Assembly (NCBI GenBank): GCA_022600195.1
Contig: JAHZKX010000047.1
Span: forward strand, 1-64,000
Direction of reading: 5' to 3'
Length of the DNA: 64,000 nucleotides
Source of the DNA: Planctomycetota bacterium
Lineage (GTDB): Bacteria; Planctomycetota; Planctomycetia; Planctomycetales; Planctomycetaceae
Part shown: piece after piece, positions 43,471-53,191 of the stretch
Layout: every line of letters begins with the position of its first letter
Numbering within the stretch: position 1 is the stretch's first letter
The notes under the pieces: model-generated
Database searches by the model: none
What the model was told of the DNA's origin: nothing
The model's input: the letters and a program-made list of their open reading frames with translations, nothing else
Program-made: the position numbers and the translations under genes

Positions 43471-46020
43471 TCAAGGTAAACCGTTCAGTTTACGAATCGC
43501 CCACTCTGCGGTGAGAATTCCCATGATCAGTACCAGAATCAACCAGTGGTCCCACAAAGAAATTTCGTCCTGATTGGTCGTTTTCTGGTTGAGAGAGGGG
43601 ATTAAATCCAAGAGTTGATCGATCGTTTCCGGAGCCAGCAGTTGCCCGCCACTGGATTCTGCGATTTCTGAGAGGAGCTGCGGATTGGAAGCCAGATTTC
43701 CCAGTTCGATAGTTTTGATTTGATGGACAAACAGAGGAGTGGTGATCTCTTTTCCCTTGGCCACTTCAGGTGAAGTTGTGAGTTTGAGTTGATATTCCCC
43801 GGGCGGGAGCGGAGGGATGTTGGCTTCGTGAATGAGCGGCTGGCTTTTTTGTTTAATCAGATCGAATGAAGCGATGACTTTTTCAGGGTCTGAGACTTTG
43901 TAAATGGCGACACTGGATTTCACATCAGGGAATTGTGCCAGATATTCCTGCGTCCATCGGGCGGACGCAGTTGAGATTTCGCCCGCGTCAATATCGGTTT
44001 TCGTCAGGCTGAATTTTACAAATTCATTTCCAGCAGCTGCTTTATTGCGTGCAGCCGATCGTGCCATTTGTCCCCAGAATCGATGGTGATAGCGATCGCC
44101 TACACGAAACCGCCAGCGCCACGTACTGTCGATGCCGATCCAGATGACTTGCCCGGAGCCATACTGTTGTTGAATGATGACACCATCCGTATCATCATCA
44201 AGGGGCGCATTAAACGGTGAAACCCCATACGCTAAAACGGTGGCTCCCGGTTTCTTTTCTCCTTCAAGAAACCAGAGATGGCCCGGTAATTGCTTCCAGA
44301 TCTCACGATTGTTTTCCGGGTTTACATCAAATTGAAACAGTGGTTCCGCTTCACCTTCCGGTGTTAATTCGAGGCGCATGCCTCGTTTTCCAGGAGGCAC
44401 TTTGAAGGTGTCTTGATTCCAGTCGACAACTTTTAAGTTTTTCAAAGGGAGAAGTTCATCCAGGATTTTAGAGCGATGGCCCAGCGGAAGAAATTTTTTC
44501 CCCGCTAACAGCACCAGAGTGCCTCCCTGATCTGAAACAAACGTTTTAATCTGTTCCCAGTTTTCTTCTTTCAGATGCTCGGGGGAAACATCGCCAATAA
44601 TGATCAGATCTTTTTCTCCAAACGGATGAGATTTGTTCTCTGGAATCGGTCCGTCATTTTTCTCGGGAGTCTCGGTTGGCAATTCATCTGGAAAAAATGG
44701 CTGAGGCAGGAGCCCCATGTAGGGTTGTTCAAACAACACCTGTTGGAGATCGACGCGTTTGTCTCGCTCCAGAGCATTATGCAGGAAACGAAACTCCCAT
44801 CGCGCCGTTTCATCAATTAAAAGCACGTGTGATTTGTCATCAACAATATTGACAGCGAAGTCCTTTGTATTATTGTCGTCACGAGTTTCTCCCGGCAAAA
44901 TATCTGTGTGCAGCGTGTATTCCTGCCTTCCCAGTTTTTGAGATTCCAGTTCAAATTCGATTTGGTGACTGACCCCGCGGGACGTAAACTTTTTCACTGC
45001 CACTTCACGATCATTTTGTTTCAGGATCACGGTGACTTCCTGACCTTCGTAACCGTTAGAGCCGATGCGCGCTTTGAGTAATGGTCGGTCATCTTTAAAA
45101 GCTGTCTGCGGATAATCGAGTGCTGCGATCGAAATATCTTTGGGTTGATAGGTTGATCCCACAATCACAGGGTAAATGGGCACTTGCATTTGTCCCAGCT
45201 GTTCTGCCGTCGTGACAGGATTCAACTGACTGTTATCGCGACCATCCGTCAGCAGGATATAACTGGAGATCGGAGCAGAGCCGGTATCGGAACTGCCGGG
45301 TGATGCTTTGAGGGCCTCTGAAAGATTGGATAACTCCATATGGACCTGGTCAGGAACTTCGGTCAGAGAGGTCTCCAGGGTTTGTTGATCTGCAGTCACG
45401 GCGTTGCCGGCAAACAGCACCAGATCAACCAGTCCTCGTTCCTGTAATTTTTCCAGAATCGGATTGGCCGGATTCAAGAGGAGTTTTTGCGCGATTTGTT
45501 TGCGGGAGAGCTGATCGATTTCTTCAAAGATCGCGTACAGGTTTTGTTTACGGCTGGCAGCCAGTGGGTCTCGTTTTTCCGGATTTGCGGATTCGCTTTC
45601 ATCGACCCATTCTGGTTCTTCTTTTAAGGAAAACGATTTTTCCCAGCGATCGAGCCGGGCATCGATTTTTTTATTACCGATCATTTTCAAGGCGCGCGCC
45701 AGCCGCAGTTTTTCCAGATCGCTCGCATGCAGATCCTGGGTGTTCATACTGTCAGAGACGTCAATTGCCACAACAAGCCGGCCTGTTTTTTCAGTATCGA
45801 AAGACCATGTCAGAACGGGCTCCAGAAACGTGAGCAGAATAAAAAGCAATGCCAGTACTCGCAGTGTGATCAGGATGTTTCCGATTGAGGGTGGAACCAG
45901 GCGACGTTCATAGCGAAAGAGCAGGATGATGGTGACCAGCGCCAGCACGATCGCACAGACGCCTGTGATCGTCCACCCACTTAATTCAAAACTATTAAAT
46001 TGGAATTGCCTGTCACTCAT
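43471..46020 (-). CDS. VWA-type membrane protein of a Bat-like operon (glutamine amidotransferase-like region)
   Basis: An 849-residue protein. Two N-terminal membrane helices (WTITGVCAIVLALVTIIL, ILITLRVLALLFILLTFL) are followed by a von Willebrand A domain with the metal-site motif VVAIDVSDSMNTQDL (DxSxS, near residue 86) and ILLTDGRDNSQL. A middle class-I-amidotransferase-like fold (EHLKEENWEQIKTFVSDQGGTLVLL) lacks a catalytic cysteine. A last helix (HWLILVLIMGILTAEWAIR) anchors the C-terminus. The ATG lies 34 bases after the BatA-like gene. Such proteins usually act with a MoxR ATPase and DUF58 protein in envelope stress or maturation complexes, and neither is in this window. Confidence 0.82.
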   Translation of the reverse strand: MSDRQFQFNSFELSGWTITGVCAIVLALVTIILLFRYERRLVPPSIGNILITLRVLALLFILLTFLEPVLTWSFDTEKTGRLVVAIDVSDSMNTQDLHASDLEKLRLARALKMIGNKKIDARLDRWEKSFSLKEEPEWVDESESANPEKRDPLAASRKQNLYAIFEEIDQLSRKQIAQKLLLNPANPILEKLQERGLVDLVLFAGNAVTADQQTLETSLTEVPDQVHMELSNLSEALKASPGSSDTGSAPISSYILLTDGRDNSQLNPVTTAEQLGQMQVPIYPVIVGSTYQPKDISIAALDYPQTAFKDDRPLLKARIGSNGYEGQEVTVILKQNDREVAVKKFTSRGVSHQIEFELESQKLGRQEYTLHTDILPGETRDDNNTKDFAVNIVDDKSHVLLIDETARWEFRFLHNALERDKRVDLQQVLFEQPYMGLLPQPFFPDELPTETPEKNDGPIPENKSHPFGEKDLIIIGDVSPEHLKEENWEQIKTFVSDQGGTLVLLAGKKFLPLGHRSKILDELLPLKNLKVVDWNQDTFKVPPGKRGMRLELTPEGEAEPLFQFDVNPENNREIWKQLPGHLWFLEGEKKPGATVLAYGVSPFNAPLDDDTDGVIIQQQYGSGQVIWIGIDSTWRWRFRVGDRYHHRFWGQMARSAARNKAAAGNEFVKFSLTKTDIDAGEISTASARWTQEYLAQFPDVKSSVAIYKVSDPEKVIASFDLIKQKSQPLIHEANIPPLPPGEYQLKLTTSPEVAKGKEITTPLFVHQIKTIELGNLASNPQLLSEIAESSGGQLLAPETIDQLLDLIPSLNQKTTNQDEISLWDHWLILVLIMGILTAEWAIRKLNGLP

Positions 46021-46054
46021 TTCAGCAGGGATCTTAATACGAAATTATGTGGAA

Positions 46055-48313
46055 TTACTCTATACCTTCGGGGTGTGCGGCGTGCCCGCCTTGCACGAGG
46101 CGTCTGGTAAGAAACAACTCTCCGACCATTAACAGCAGAAAAATTAATAATAAAAATTTCCAGAATTCAGTCTCCGAGACATCGGAAAACATGCCCTTTT
46201 TCAATTCATCCAGTGTTGTGAAAAATGTCATTTGATATTCATCAGTCAGTATTTTCTGTTCTGCTTCAGAGAGAGGTGTCAAATCGGATTCGCTACGGTC
46301 AAAGTTCACAACAACTCGATCAGCGTCGAGTTCTGATTCCATACCCGGTTTGGGATTCAAGGTATAAACCCCGGGAATGGATGTGTTTTGACAATGAAAT
46401 GTAGCTGTTGTGGTAGATTGTTCAATCGTGCCGGTGGCTGGTTCATTGTTCGGATCCAGGAATTGGAACTGATCAATGGTTGTATTGGCGGGGACTGGTA
46501 TCACGATGGGTTCGTCGGAATTAATATTGCGAAACACACGGCCCGAGGAGAGTTCGAAGACGGCTTCATGCAGGAACGGCACATAATCCGGCTTGGCTGG
46601 CAGGTTATTCCAATCTGCATCGAGCGAAGATGTTAAGAGTAAAACGCGACCTCGCTCGTGATTCATCATAAGCAATAATGGTTTCTCGTTAGTCAACCGA
46701 GCAATCTCGAGGGGAACGGACGGAGGTTTTGCATCCGACTTTTCAGCCTGATCATCCTGTAGTGGTTTCGGATGATCCAATAGAGCAACATCCCACCACT
46801 GATGATATCGAGCAGATGTCAGACCGTTGGCATAGGCGCCTCGAAATCGGTTCAACCAGGGAGTCTGCAAGCTATCGGATTGAATTTGCACCAGATTTCC
46901 AATGTCTGCTCCTCGATTCGATTCGAGTGACCTGATTTCGAGAGGTATTAATCCTTCCGGATGAAACAAAAATTTCTGATATTGCTCAGCATTGATTTGA
47001 TCACCCAGCGCGATCAGTACTCCCCCGCCTTCGTGATCGACAAAATCAATCAGCGCGCCAGCTTGTTGTTCTGTCAGCGCATCGACGTTTGCCAGAATCA
47101 CGACTGCCTGATTTTTTAAAATCTCGGTTGTCAGTTGACCTTTATCGATGATGGTGGTTTGAATCCAGGGAGTCCGGTTCTTGGGGGCCATTAAGGCGAG
47201 ATTGGCAAAAAATACTTCGCTGCGAGTCGAGTCAAAATCAGGTGTGCCATCGACCAGCAGAACCGGCAGTGCACTGGTGACATGTAAGGCAGCATCAGAC
47301 TGGTCATCTCCCGGTAGTTGATCGGCGTCAATCACAACGCTGACAACGTGGGTTCCTTCCACATCAAAACGGTACTGGAACTCGACCGCTGCCTCGCCAT
47401 GGTTTTCAATTTTTACCGATTGAGTTTTCTCGTTGATACGCTGACCGTCGACTTCGAAATAAACAGGACAGATTCGGGTTGGTTCCGGCCCATCATAGCG
47501 AATCGTCGTCGAAATCTTTACAGGTAGATTTTTGACACATACTTCACGTGATACCGATAACTGATCGACTCGTAAATTGGATTGTAATCCTTGATTTTTC
47601 TCCTCAGCGACATTGGTTGCCCACAGATCAATGGGAACTGCCGACTGCTGGAGTAGATCGTTCACCTGTTCCCAGAGAATGGTATCTTGTGGAGTCCAGC
47701 AAAAAGCCTGGTCGTCCGTAAGGATAATAATCTCTCTTTTCAAATTCGAAGTCTTACTCAGAGTTTGAACGGCTTTCGAGATGGCATTGGGTAAATTCGA
47801 AGAACCGGAAGGGGGAGGGAGTTCATTTAATTTTTCTCGTACGATTTCAAACTGGTGTGTGGGAGACTCGGTAACCAGTCGCGGTTGGTTGCGGGCATCA
47901 ATGATGGAAATCGTATCACCGGGATTCAGTTCTTCCATAAAGCGGTGGATCCATTGAATCGCCGCAGAATGCGGAGTCGTCTCTTCTCCCTCCCAGCCCA
48001 TGCTATAGGAACCATCAATCACAAACACGATATCACGAGACTGGATCGAAATAAACTTTGATAAAAGGCCTCCCGAAACCCAGGGGCGAGCGAGAGCGAA
48101 TGTGATTAACGCGATTAAAAGCATGCGAATCGCCAGCAGCAACCAGCCTTCCAGGCGAATTCTGCGGCGCGTGCGTCGTCCCAGTTCCAGAAATTGCATC
48201 GCCCCCCATTGAATAATGTCGTAGCGCTTGCGACTCAGTAAATGCACCAGAATTGGCAACGTAATCCCCAGCAAGCCGAGTAGCATCATCGGATTAAGGA
48301 AATTAAACGTCAT
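46055..48313 (-). CDS. BatA/VWA domain membrane protein
   Basis: A 752-residue protein. The N-terminal BatA domain (FLNPMMLLGLLGITLPILVH, LSRKRYDIIQWGAMQFLEL, LLLAIRMLLIALITFALARP) is typical of aerotolerance-type operons. A VWA domain follows with DIVFVIDGSYSMGWEGEET (DGSYS metal site, near residue 97) and EIIILTDDQAFCW. The middle contains a ThuA/amidotransferase-like fold (AVVILANVDALTEQQAGALI). One C-terminal helix (FLLLIFLLLMVGELFL) ends the chain. It is the first gene of the four-gene operon. The 270-base gap upstream separates it from a divergent gene, so MoxR and DUF58 genes are not next to it. Confidence 0.85.
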   Translation of the reverse strand: MTFNFLNPMMLLGLLGITLPILVHLLSRKRYDIIQWGAMQFLELGRRTRRRIRLEGWLLLAIRMLLIALITFALARPWVSGGLLSKFISIQSRDIVFVIDGSYSMGWEGEETTPHSAAIQWIHRFMEELNPGDTISIIDARNQPRLVTESPTHQFEIVREKLNELPPPSGSSNLPNAISKAVQTLSKTSNLKREIIILTDDQAFCWTPQDTILWEQVNDLLQQSAVPIDLWATNVAEEKNQGLQSNLRVDQLSVSREVCVKNLPVKISTTIRYDGPEPTRICPVYFEVDGQRINEKTQSVKIENHGEAAVEFQYRFDVEGTHVVSVVIDADQLPGDDQSDAALHVTSALPVLLVDGTPDFDSTRSEVFFANLALMAPKNRTPWIQTTIIDKGQLTTEILKNQAVVILANVDALTEQQAGALIDFVDHEGGGVLIALGDQINAEQYQKFLFHPEGLIPLEIRSLESNRGADIGNLVQIQSDSLQTPWLNRFRGAYANGLTSARYHQWWDVALLDHPKPLQDDQAEKSDAKPPSVPLEIARLTNEKPLLLMMNHERGRVLLLTSSLDADWNNLPAKPDYVPFLHEAVFELSSGRVFRNINSDEPIVIPVPANTTIDQFQFLDPNNEPATGTIEQSTTTATFHCQNTSIPGVYTLNPKPGMESELDADRVVVNFDRSESDLTPLSEAEQKILTDEYQMTFFTTLDELKKGMFSDVSETEFWKFLLLIFLLLMVGELFLTRRLVQGGHAAHPEGIE

Positions 48314-48583
48314 GAATGCCTGCTGAAAATTTGGGATGGATGGGGATAAAACACGAAGATGACTTAGTTTAAGGGCTGGTGAGAATTATATCTTGAGATC
48401 GTCGTAAATGGTATTGCTCACATAATTAACAAATTAAGTCCGACTTAAAGACAGATTTTCAGTGTACCGGTTTGGAAATTCCTTTTGAATGATTATGATG
48501 GACGAAACGGTCTCATGTAAACATGTGTGGTGCTATTAACTTCCGAATATAAAAAACTCTGAATGAGTGAAGAGGTATATTGA

Positions 48584-50707
48584 ATGCTATCAATTCATAC
48601 GAAGGGAAACCGGTCTCTGTTAGTCATGTTTTTATTAATTGTTAGTCTCGGCGTCTGTTCAGGCTCAATTAAGGCGAACGAAATCAAGCCCGATCAAGTG
48701 GAATCCAGCTATGATATCGTGGTTTACGGCGGGGCATCAGGAGGGATTGCCGCGGCTCTCCAGGCAAAACGCATGGGAAAAACAGTGCTTTTAATCGAGC
48801 CGGGAACGCATTTGGGCGGACTTTCTTCCGGTGGACTGGGGGCAACAGACATTGGAAATAAAGCAGCCATCGGTGGGATCGCCCGCGAGTTTTATCGTCT
48901 TTTGGGAACGCATTACAGTCAGGACAAAGCCTGGACGTTTCAGAAACCCGGGGATTACAAAAATCGTCGTAGCAAGGGCGCTGAAGCGGAAATGTGGACG
49001 TTCGAGCCACATGTGGCTGAACAGACCTTCGAAAAAATGCTGGCAGATCATTCGGTTCCTGTCCTAAAACGTCAGCGCCTCGATTTAAAACAGGGAGTTC
49101 ACAAACAACAGGACCGTATCGTATCCATTAAAATGGAAAGCGGCCTGATCATCAAAGGGTCCATGTTTATCGATGCGACATACGAAGGAGATTTAATGGC
49201 GCTCTCCGGGGTTTCCTATCATGTTGGTCGTGAGTCCAATGCGACTTATGGTGAAACATTAAATGGAATTCAAACCCGCAATGCCGTACATCATCAGTTT
49301 GTAAAACCTGTAGATCCTTATGTCATACCCGGCGATCCTGAAAGTGGTTTGTTACCGGGAGTGCAGCACGAAGGACCAGGGGGCGAAGACGGAGACGGTG
49401 ATCATAGGGTACAGGCTTATTGTTTTCGCATGTGTACTACCGATGTTCCGGAAAATCAGCGCGAATGGATAAAGCCTCCTCAATATGATCCACAACAATA
49501 TGAATTGTTACTTAGGAATTTTGAAGCCGGCGATCATCGCGCACCATGGAATCCTGTTTTGATGCCAAATCGAAAAACGGATACCAATAATAACTTTGCG
49601 ATCTCAACGGATAATATTGGAATGAATTATGAATATCCGAATGCAGACTACCAGAAGCGGGATCAGATTATTCAGCAGCATTTGGCTTATCAGCAGGGGT
49701 TAATGTGGACGTTGGCCAATCATCCTCGCGTACCGGCAGCAGTCAGAAAACAATTTCAGACGTGGAAGCCGGCTAAAGATGAATTTCAGGATACGAATGG
49801 TTGGCCATTCCAGCTTTATATCCGCGAAGCAAGGAGGCTGGTTTCCGAATATGTGATGACCGAAAAAAATTGCATGGCGGAACTGGTAGCAGAAGATAGT
49901 GTGGGAATGGGGGCCTATACGATGGATTCGCATAACCAGCAGCGCTACGCCATCAACGGCAGAACTTTGAACGAAGGCGACGTACAAGTGGGCGTGCCCT
50001 ATCCCTATCCCATTTCCTATCGTTCGATTCGCCCTAAAAAAAATGAATGTCAAAATCTACTCGTTCCTGTGGCAATGGCTGCGTCGCATATTGCCTACGG
50101 GTCAATTCGGATGGAGCCGGTATTTATGGTCTTAGGACAATCAGCGGCGACTGCCGCCGCTCAGGCAATTGACGCAAATCAAGCCGTCCAGGATATTGAT
50201 TATCCCCAGTTACGAAATCGGCTTTTACGAGATAAACAGGTTCTGATCTGGGAGGGACCACGTAAGGTTCCCCCCATACGGTCCGCTGCTTTACCGGGAA
50301 TCATTGTTGATGATCGAGATGCCAAAACGACATTAGGCTGGAAAAGAAGTTCATCCAATACGCCTTATGTTGATTACGGATATCAGCATGATGGAGATGA
50401 CAATAAAGGAAAACAGCAAGTTACATTTTCGGCGGAAATTCCTGAGGCCGGCTTGTATGAAGTGCGCGTTTATTATGCGGCGGGTTCTAACAGGGCAACC
50501 AATACTCCCTATACAGTCATAAGTTCCCGTGGTGCTCAAACCATTAAAGTAAATCAGCGAAAAAAACCGAACCAGGATCAATTTCATCTACTGGGACGAT
50601 TTCCATTTGAGAAAGGAAAGCACAAGATCCTGATGATTTCCAATGAGGGGACTGATGGGCACGTCATTGTTGATGCTCTACAGCTGGTGCCCGTTAAAAA
50701 AAATTGA
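48584..50707 (+). CDS. Exported FAD-dependent oxidoreductase with a C-terminal golvesin/xanthan-lyase-type domain
   Basis: A 707-residue protein. After a signal peptide (about residues 1-32) comes a dinucleotide site YDIVVYGGASGGIAAALQAK (about 43-62) and the family block HLGGLSSGGLGATDIGNKAA. The FAD_oxidored core runs to about residue 560 and includes FIDATYEGDLMALSGVSYHVG and EPVFMVLGQSAATAAAQAID. The last ~135 residues form a beta-sandwich (GLYEVRVYYAAGSNRATNTPY, DGHVIVDALQLVP) seen as an accessory domain in golvesin and xanthan lyase proteins, probably carbohydrate binding. Substrate is unknown, and a secreted sugar or glycan oxidase is the likely class. Confidence 0.84.
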   Translation: MLSIHTKGNRSLLVMFLLIVSLGVCSGSIKANEIKPDQVESSYDIVVYGGASGGIAAALQAKRMGKTVLLIEPGTHLGGLSSGGLGATDIGNKAAIGGIAREFYRLLGTHYSQDKAWTFQKPGDYKNRRSKGAEAEMWTFEPHVAEQTFEKMLADHSVPVLKRQRLDLKQGVHKQQDRIVSIKMESGLIIKGSMFIDATYEGDLMALSGVSYHVGRESNATYGETLNGIQTRNAVHHQFVKPVDPYVIPGDPESGLLPGVQHEGPGGEDGDGDHRVQAYCFRMCTTDVPENQREWIKPPQYDPQQYELLLRNFEAGDHRAPWNPVLMPNRKTDTNNNFAISTDNIGMNYEYPNADYQKRDQIIQQHLAYQQGLMWTLANHPRVPAAVRKQFQTWKPAKDEFQDTNGWPFQLYIREARRLVSEYVMTEKNCMAELVAEDSVGMGAYTMDSHNQQRYAINGRTLNEGDVQVGVPYPYPISYRSIRPKKNECQNLLVPVAMAASHIAYGSIRMEPVFMVLGQSAATAAAQAIDANQAVQDIDYPQLRNRLLRDKQVLIWEGPRKVPPIRSAALPGIIVDDRDAKTTLGWKRSSSNTPYVDYGYQHDGDDNKGKQQVTFSAEIPEAGLYEVRVYYAAGSNRATNTPYTVISSRGAQTIKVNQRKKPNQDQFHLLGRFPFEKGKHKILMISNEGTDGHVIVDALQLVPVKKN

Positions 50708-50774
50708 AAACATATCGTGAGATAGATCCATATTCAGAAATCCCAGACACAGAACAGGGTTAACAGGTAGATTT

Positions 50775-52313
50775 ATGCAGAACCGTTTATTGAAAATCAG
50801 TACCTGTCTGGCTATGTTCTTCGCGGCACACTTCTTTAGTAGTTCGAATCTCTCGGCAGACCTCTTTACTATCGTAGAAAAGTCAGGTCAGACCGTGACG
50901 ATTGAGGCGGCCCTGTATGGTTCCGGAAAATCAAGAGGCGAAATGCTTCATGCCTTGTTAAAACCGGATGGGTCCATACAACTTGTACCACAGGGGAAAA
51001 TCAAAAAACGTGAGCTCAAAGCAGCTCCCAAACCTCTGACTGTGAAACAAATGTCGGAAGGGCTGATTAAAAAGTTTGGGAAAGAGAAGTTTCGCTTTCA
51101 CCTGCAAAGTCCTTATCTGGTAGGTGTCGTTCTGGCTGCCCCCCTGGATGGAACAGATCGAACAGAACTGCGCGTGAAAACGTTTCTGCAGAAAGCAGGA
51201 CGGTTTATGAAAAACGTGGAAGTGATCTTCGAAACATACAGTAAAAAAATGGGGATCGAATTAACCGAATATGAATTTCCGATGGCAATGCTCATCTTTG
51301 AATCGGATGACGATTTTGAAGCATATGCGAAAGAGACAACTTCACTGGGAGCAGGTGTGAAAAACATTCTGGCTTACTATTCTGGAGTTTCCAATAACCT
51401 GATTCTCAGAATGAGTGAATGCAGCTCCTTTGAAACACCTTTGCACGAAGCGATTCATTTACAAACTTCCAATCGCGGTGTTGTGAAGCGATTTGCTCCG
51501 ATTCCCACATGGTTTATGGAAGGGATTGCGACAGGCTTTGAAGGAAAAGGAGATCGGATTAATGTCAGTCCGGATCGCATTAATTCGCATTATGCACTGC
51601 TTTCCGGGATTGCAAAGTTGCTGAATTGGGGAGAAGTCGTCGCCTTGAATGGTGTCTTCCGTGGAAGTATTTTATCCGGCGATGCCTATGTACATGCCTG
51701 GGGCTTGCATTGGATGCTGGTCACCAAGTACCCAAATCGATACGTCGAATATGTGAAAAAACTTTCGAGTAAGGAACCTTTTGAGGAATCATCGCCGAAA
51801 CAACAGTACGAAGAGTTCGTTGAAATAATGAAAGTCAGTCCGGAATCACTGCAACTGAAATTTAAACTGGAACTGATCAAGGCAATTTCAAAACAGAAAG
51901 TAAAATTGCCTGGTTTAGACGACAAAACAGTTCATCTGGAAAAACATAAGCAGGAGATGGCCATTGTGAAAATGACGGCGACTTCCTATTCTCGAGGTGC
52001 ACCTCCTCGAATTGAAGGTTGGCTGCAGAATATTTCTCCGTTTCGTCCGATGACATTTCATGTCACCGTGCAGACCGATGCAGGTACTTATGCAGAATGG
52101 TATTTACCCAAAGTCGCCATTCGCAAGAAAATAAAATTGAAAGGAAAAAACGCCGATCAACTGATGCGTGGAGGTCGGGGAGGTAAATGGCAGAGCTATC
52201 ACGTTGAAGTCAAATCGGTTTACCCCGATAGTGAAGCAGCCAGGGAATGGGCCACTGGAAAATTGCCTGTTCCAGCATTAACGCGTCAAGTTCAAGTAGC
52301 CCCTTCCAATTGA
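50775..52313 (+). CDS. Exported DUF1570 protein with a HExxH metallopeptidase motif
   Basis: A 512-residue protein with a signal peptide (about residues 1-29). A beta-rich N-terminal domain comes first. The DUF1570-like peptidase-fold region spans about 130-360, with YEFPMAMLIFESDDDFEAY and zinc motif HEAIH at residues 224-228 (ETPLHEAIHLQTSNRG); W..EGIATGFEG follows at the position of the third ligand. The gluzincin-like motif suggests a zinc peptidase, but activity is untested in most family members. It starts 68 bases after the oxidoreductase gene and could share its transcript. The isomerase-like gene follows after 28 bases. Confidence 0.78.
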   Translation: MQNRLLKISTCLAMFFAAHFFSSSNLSADLFTIVEKSGQTVTIEAALYGSGKSRGEMLHALLKPDGSIQLVPQGKIKKRELKAAPKPLTVKQMSEGLIKKFGKEKFRFHLQSPYLVGVVLAAPLDGTDRTELRVKTFLQKAGRFMKNVEVIFETYSKKMGIELTEYEFPMAMLIFESDDDFEAYAKETTSLGAGVKNILAYYSGVSNNLILRMSECSSFETPLHEAIHLQTSNRGVVKRFAPIPTWFMEGIATGFEGKGDRINVSPDRINSHYALLSGIAKLLNWGEVVALNGVFRGSILSGDAYVHAWGLHWMLVTKYPNRYVEYVKKLSSKEPFEESSPKQQYEEFVEIMKVSPESLQLKFKLELIKAISKQKVKLPGLDDKTVHLEKHKQEMAIVKMTATSYSRGAPPRIEGWLQNISPFRPMTFHVTVQTDAGTYAEWYLPKVAIRKKIKLKGKNADQLMRGGRGGKWQSYHVEVKSVYPDSEAAREWATGKLPVPALTRQVQVAPSN

Positions 52314-52340
52314 TAGTAGAGACAAACTAAAGGTCAGAAG

Positions 52341-53174
52341 ATGCAATATTCCCTTTCAGTGAGGATCGCTGAAGCTGCCTGTAAGACAAAGTTAAATATT
52401 CCATTTTCGGAAATTGCAAAAATCGCGGCTGAATGCGGGTATTCTGCTTTATGCATGCGTGCCAGTGTGGCTGGCGTGCAGAGCTCACAAACGGAGCTGG
52501 AACAGATTCGATCAATCGTAGATCAGTTCGGCCTGGTCGTTTCGATGGTTACGCCCGACTTTAATGTTCCACAAAATAATGATCAGGCACCAGAGGCACT
52601 GCAGAATATTGAACCCAGTTTGCATGTCGCTGAAGTTCTGGGTGCTCGTATGGTTCGCGTCTGTTTAAAAACCGAGGCAGATATTACGCATGCACAACGA
52701 GCCGCCGACGAGGCTGCAGAGCGGGAAATACAACTGGTACATCAGTTCCATCCGGCCTGTCTGTTTGAAGAAGTGGAACAGTCCATTGCGGTTCTGAAAA
52801 AGATTAATCGTCCTAATTTTGGTCTGATTTATGAACCTGCAAGTTTGCTGATGTGTGGCCAGGAGTATGCCGAATCTACGCTAAGGAAAATTCTCCCCTG
52901 GCTGATGAATGTTTATGTGCAGAATCTGGTGATTACCACAGAGGGGCCCGATCACCTTGAAACCTGGTGTCTGGGAGACCGTCCTTTTCAACTATTGCCC
53001 TATTGGGACGAAAGCGGTCAGGGGATCAATTTCGAACAAGTAAGCTCCGGATTAGAAGCGGTCGGCTATCAAGGTTTTTTGACCGTTCATCAGGCAGAAG
53101 GTATCGTGACTGCAGATGACGCACGTGCTTATGCAGTCCGGTGTAAAGAATGGGTTGACTCTCTTGCTCCCTGA
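52341..53174 (+). CDS. Sugar phosphate isomerase/epimerase family protein (AP endonuclease 2-type TIM barrel)
   Basis: A 277-residue TIM-barrel protein with ordinary family length. Barrel motifs include IPFSEIAKIAAECGYSALCM, VLGARMVRVCLKTEADITHA, EREIQLVHQFHPACLFEEVE (metal-ligand His region), NFGLIYEPASLLMCG and VGYQGFLTVHQAEGI. The family covers xylose isomerase-like and hydroxypyruvate isomerase-like enzymes with a divalent metal. The exact substrate is not evident. It is followed after 17 bases by the sulfatase-fold gene, so they are probably co-transcribed. Confidence 0.82.
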   Translation: MQYSLSVRIAEAACKTKLNIPFSEIAKIAAECGYSALCMRASVAGVQSSQTELEQIRSIVDQFGLVVSMVTPDFNVPQNNDQAPEALQNIEPSLHVAEVLGARMVRVCLKTEADITHAQRAADEAAEREIQLVHQFHPACLFEEVEQSIAVLKKINRPNFGLIYEPASLLMCGQEYAESTLRKILPWLMNVYVQNLVITTEGPDHLETWCLGDRPFQLLPYWDESGQGINFEQVSSGLEAVGYQGFLTVHQAEGIVTADDARAYAVRCKEWVDSLAP

Positions 53175-53191
53175 TCGGTAAAAACAATTCT

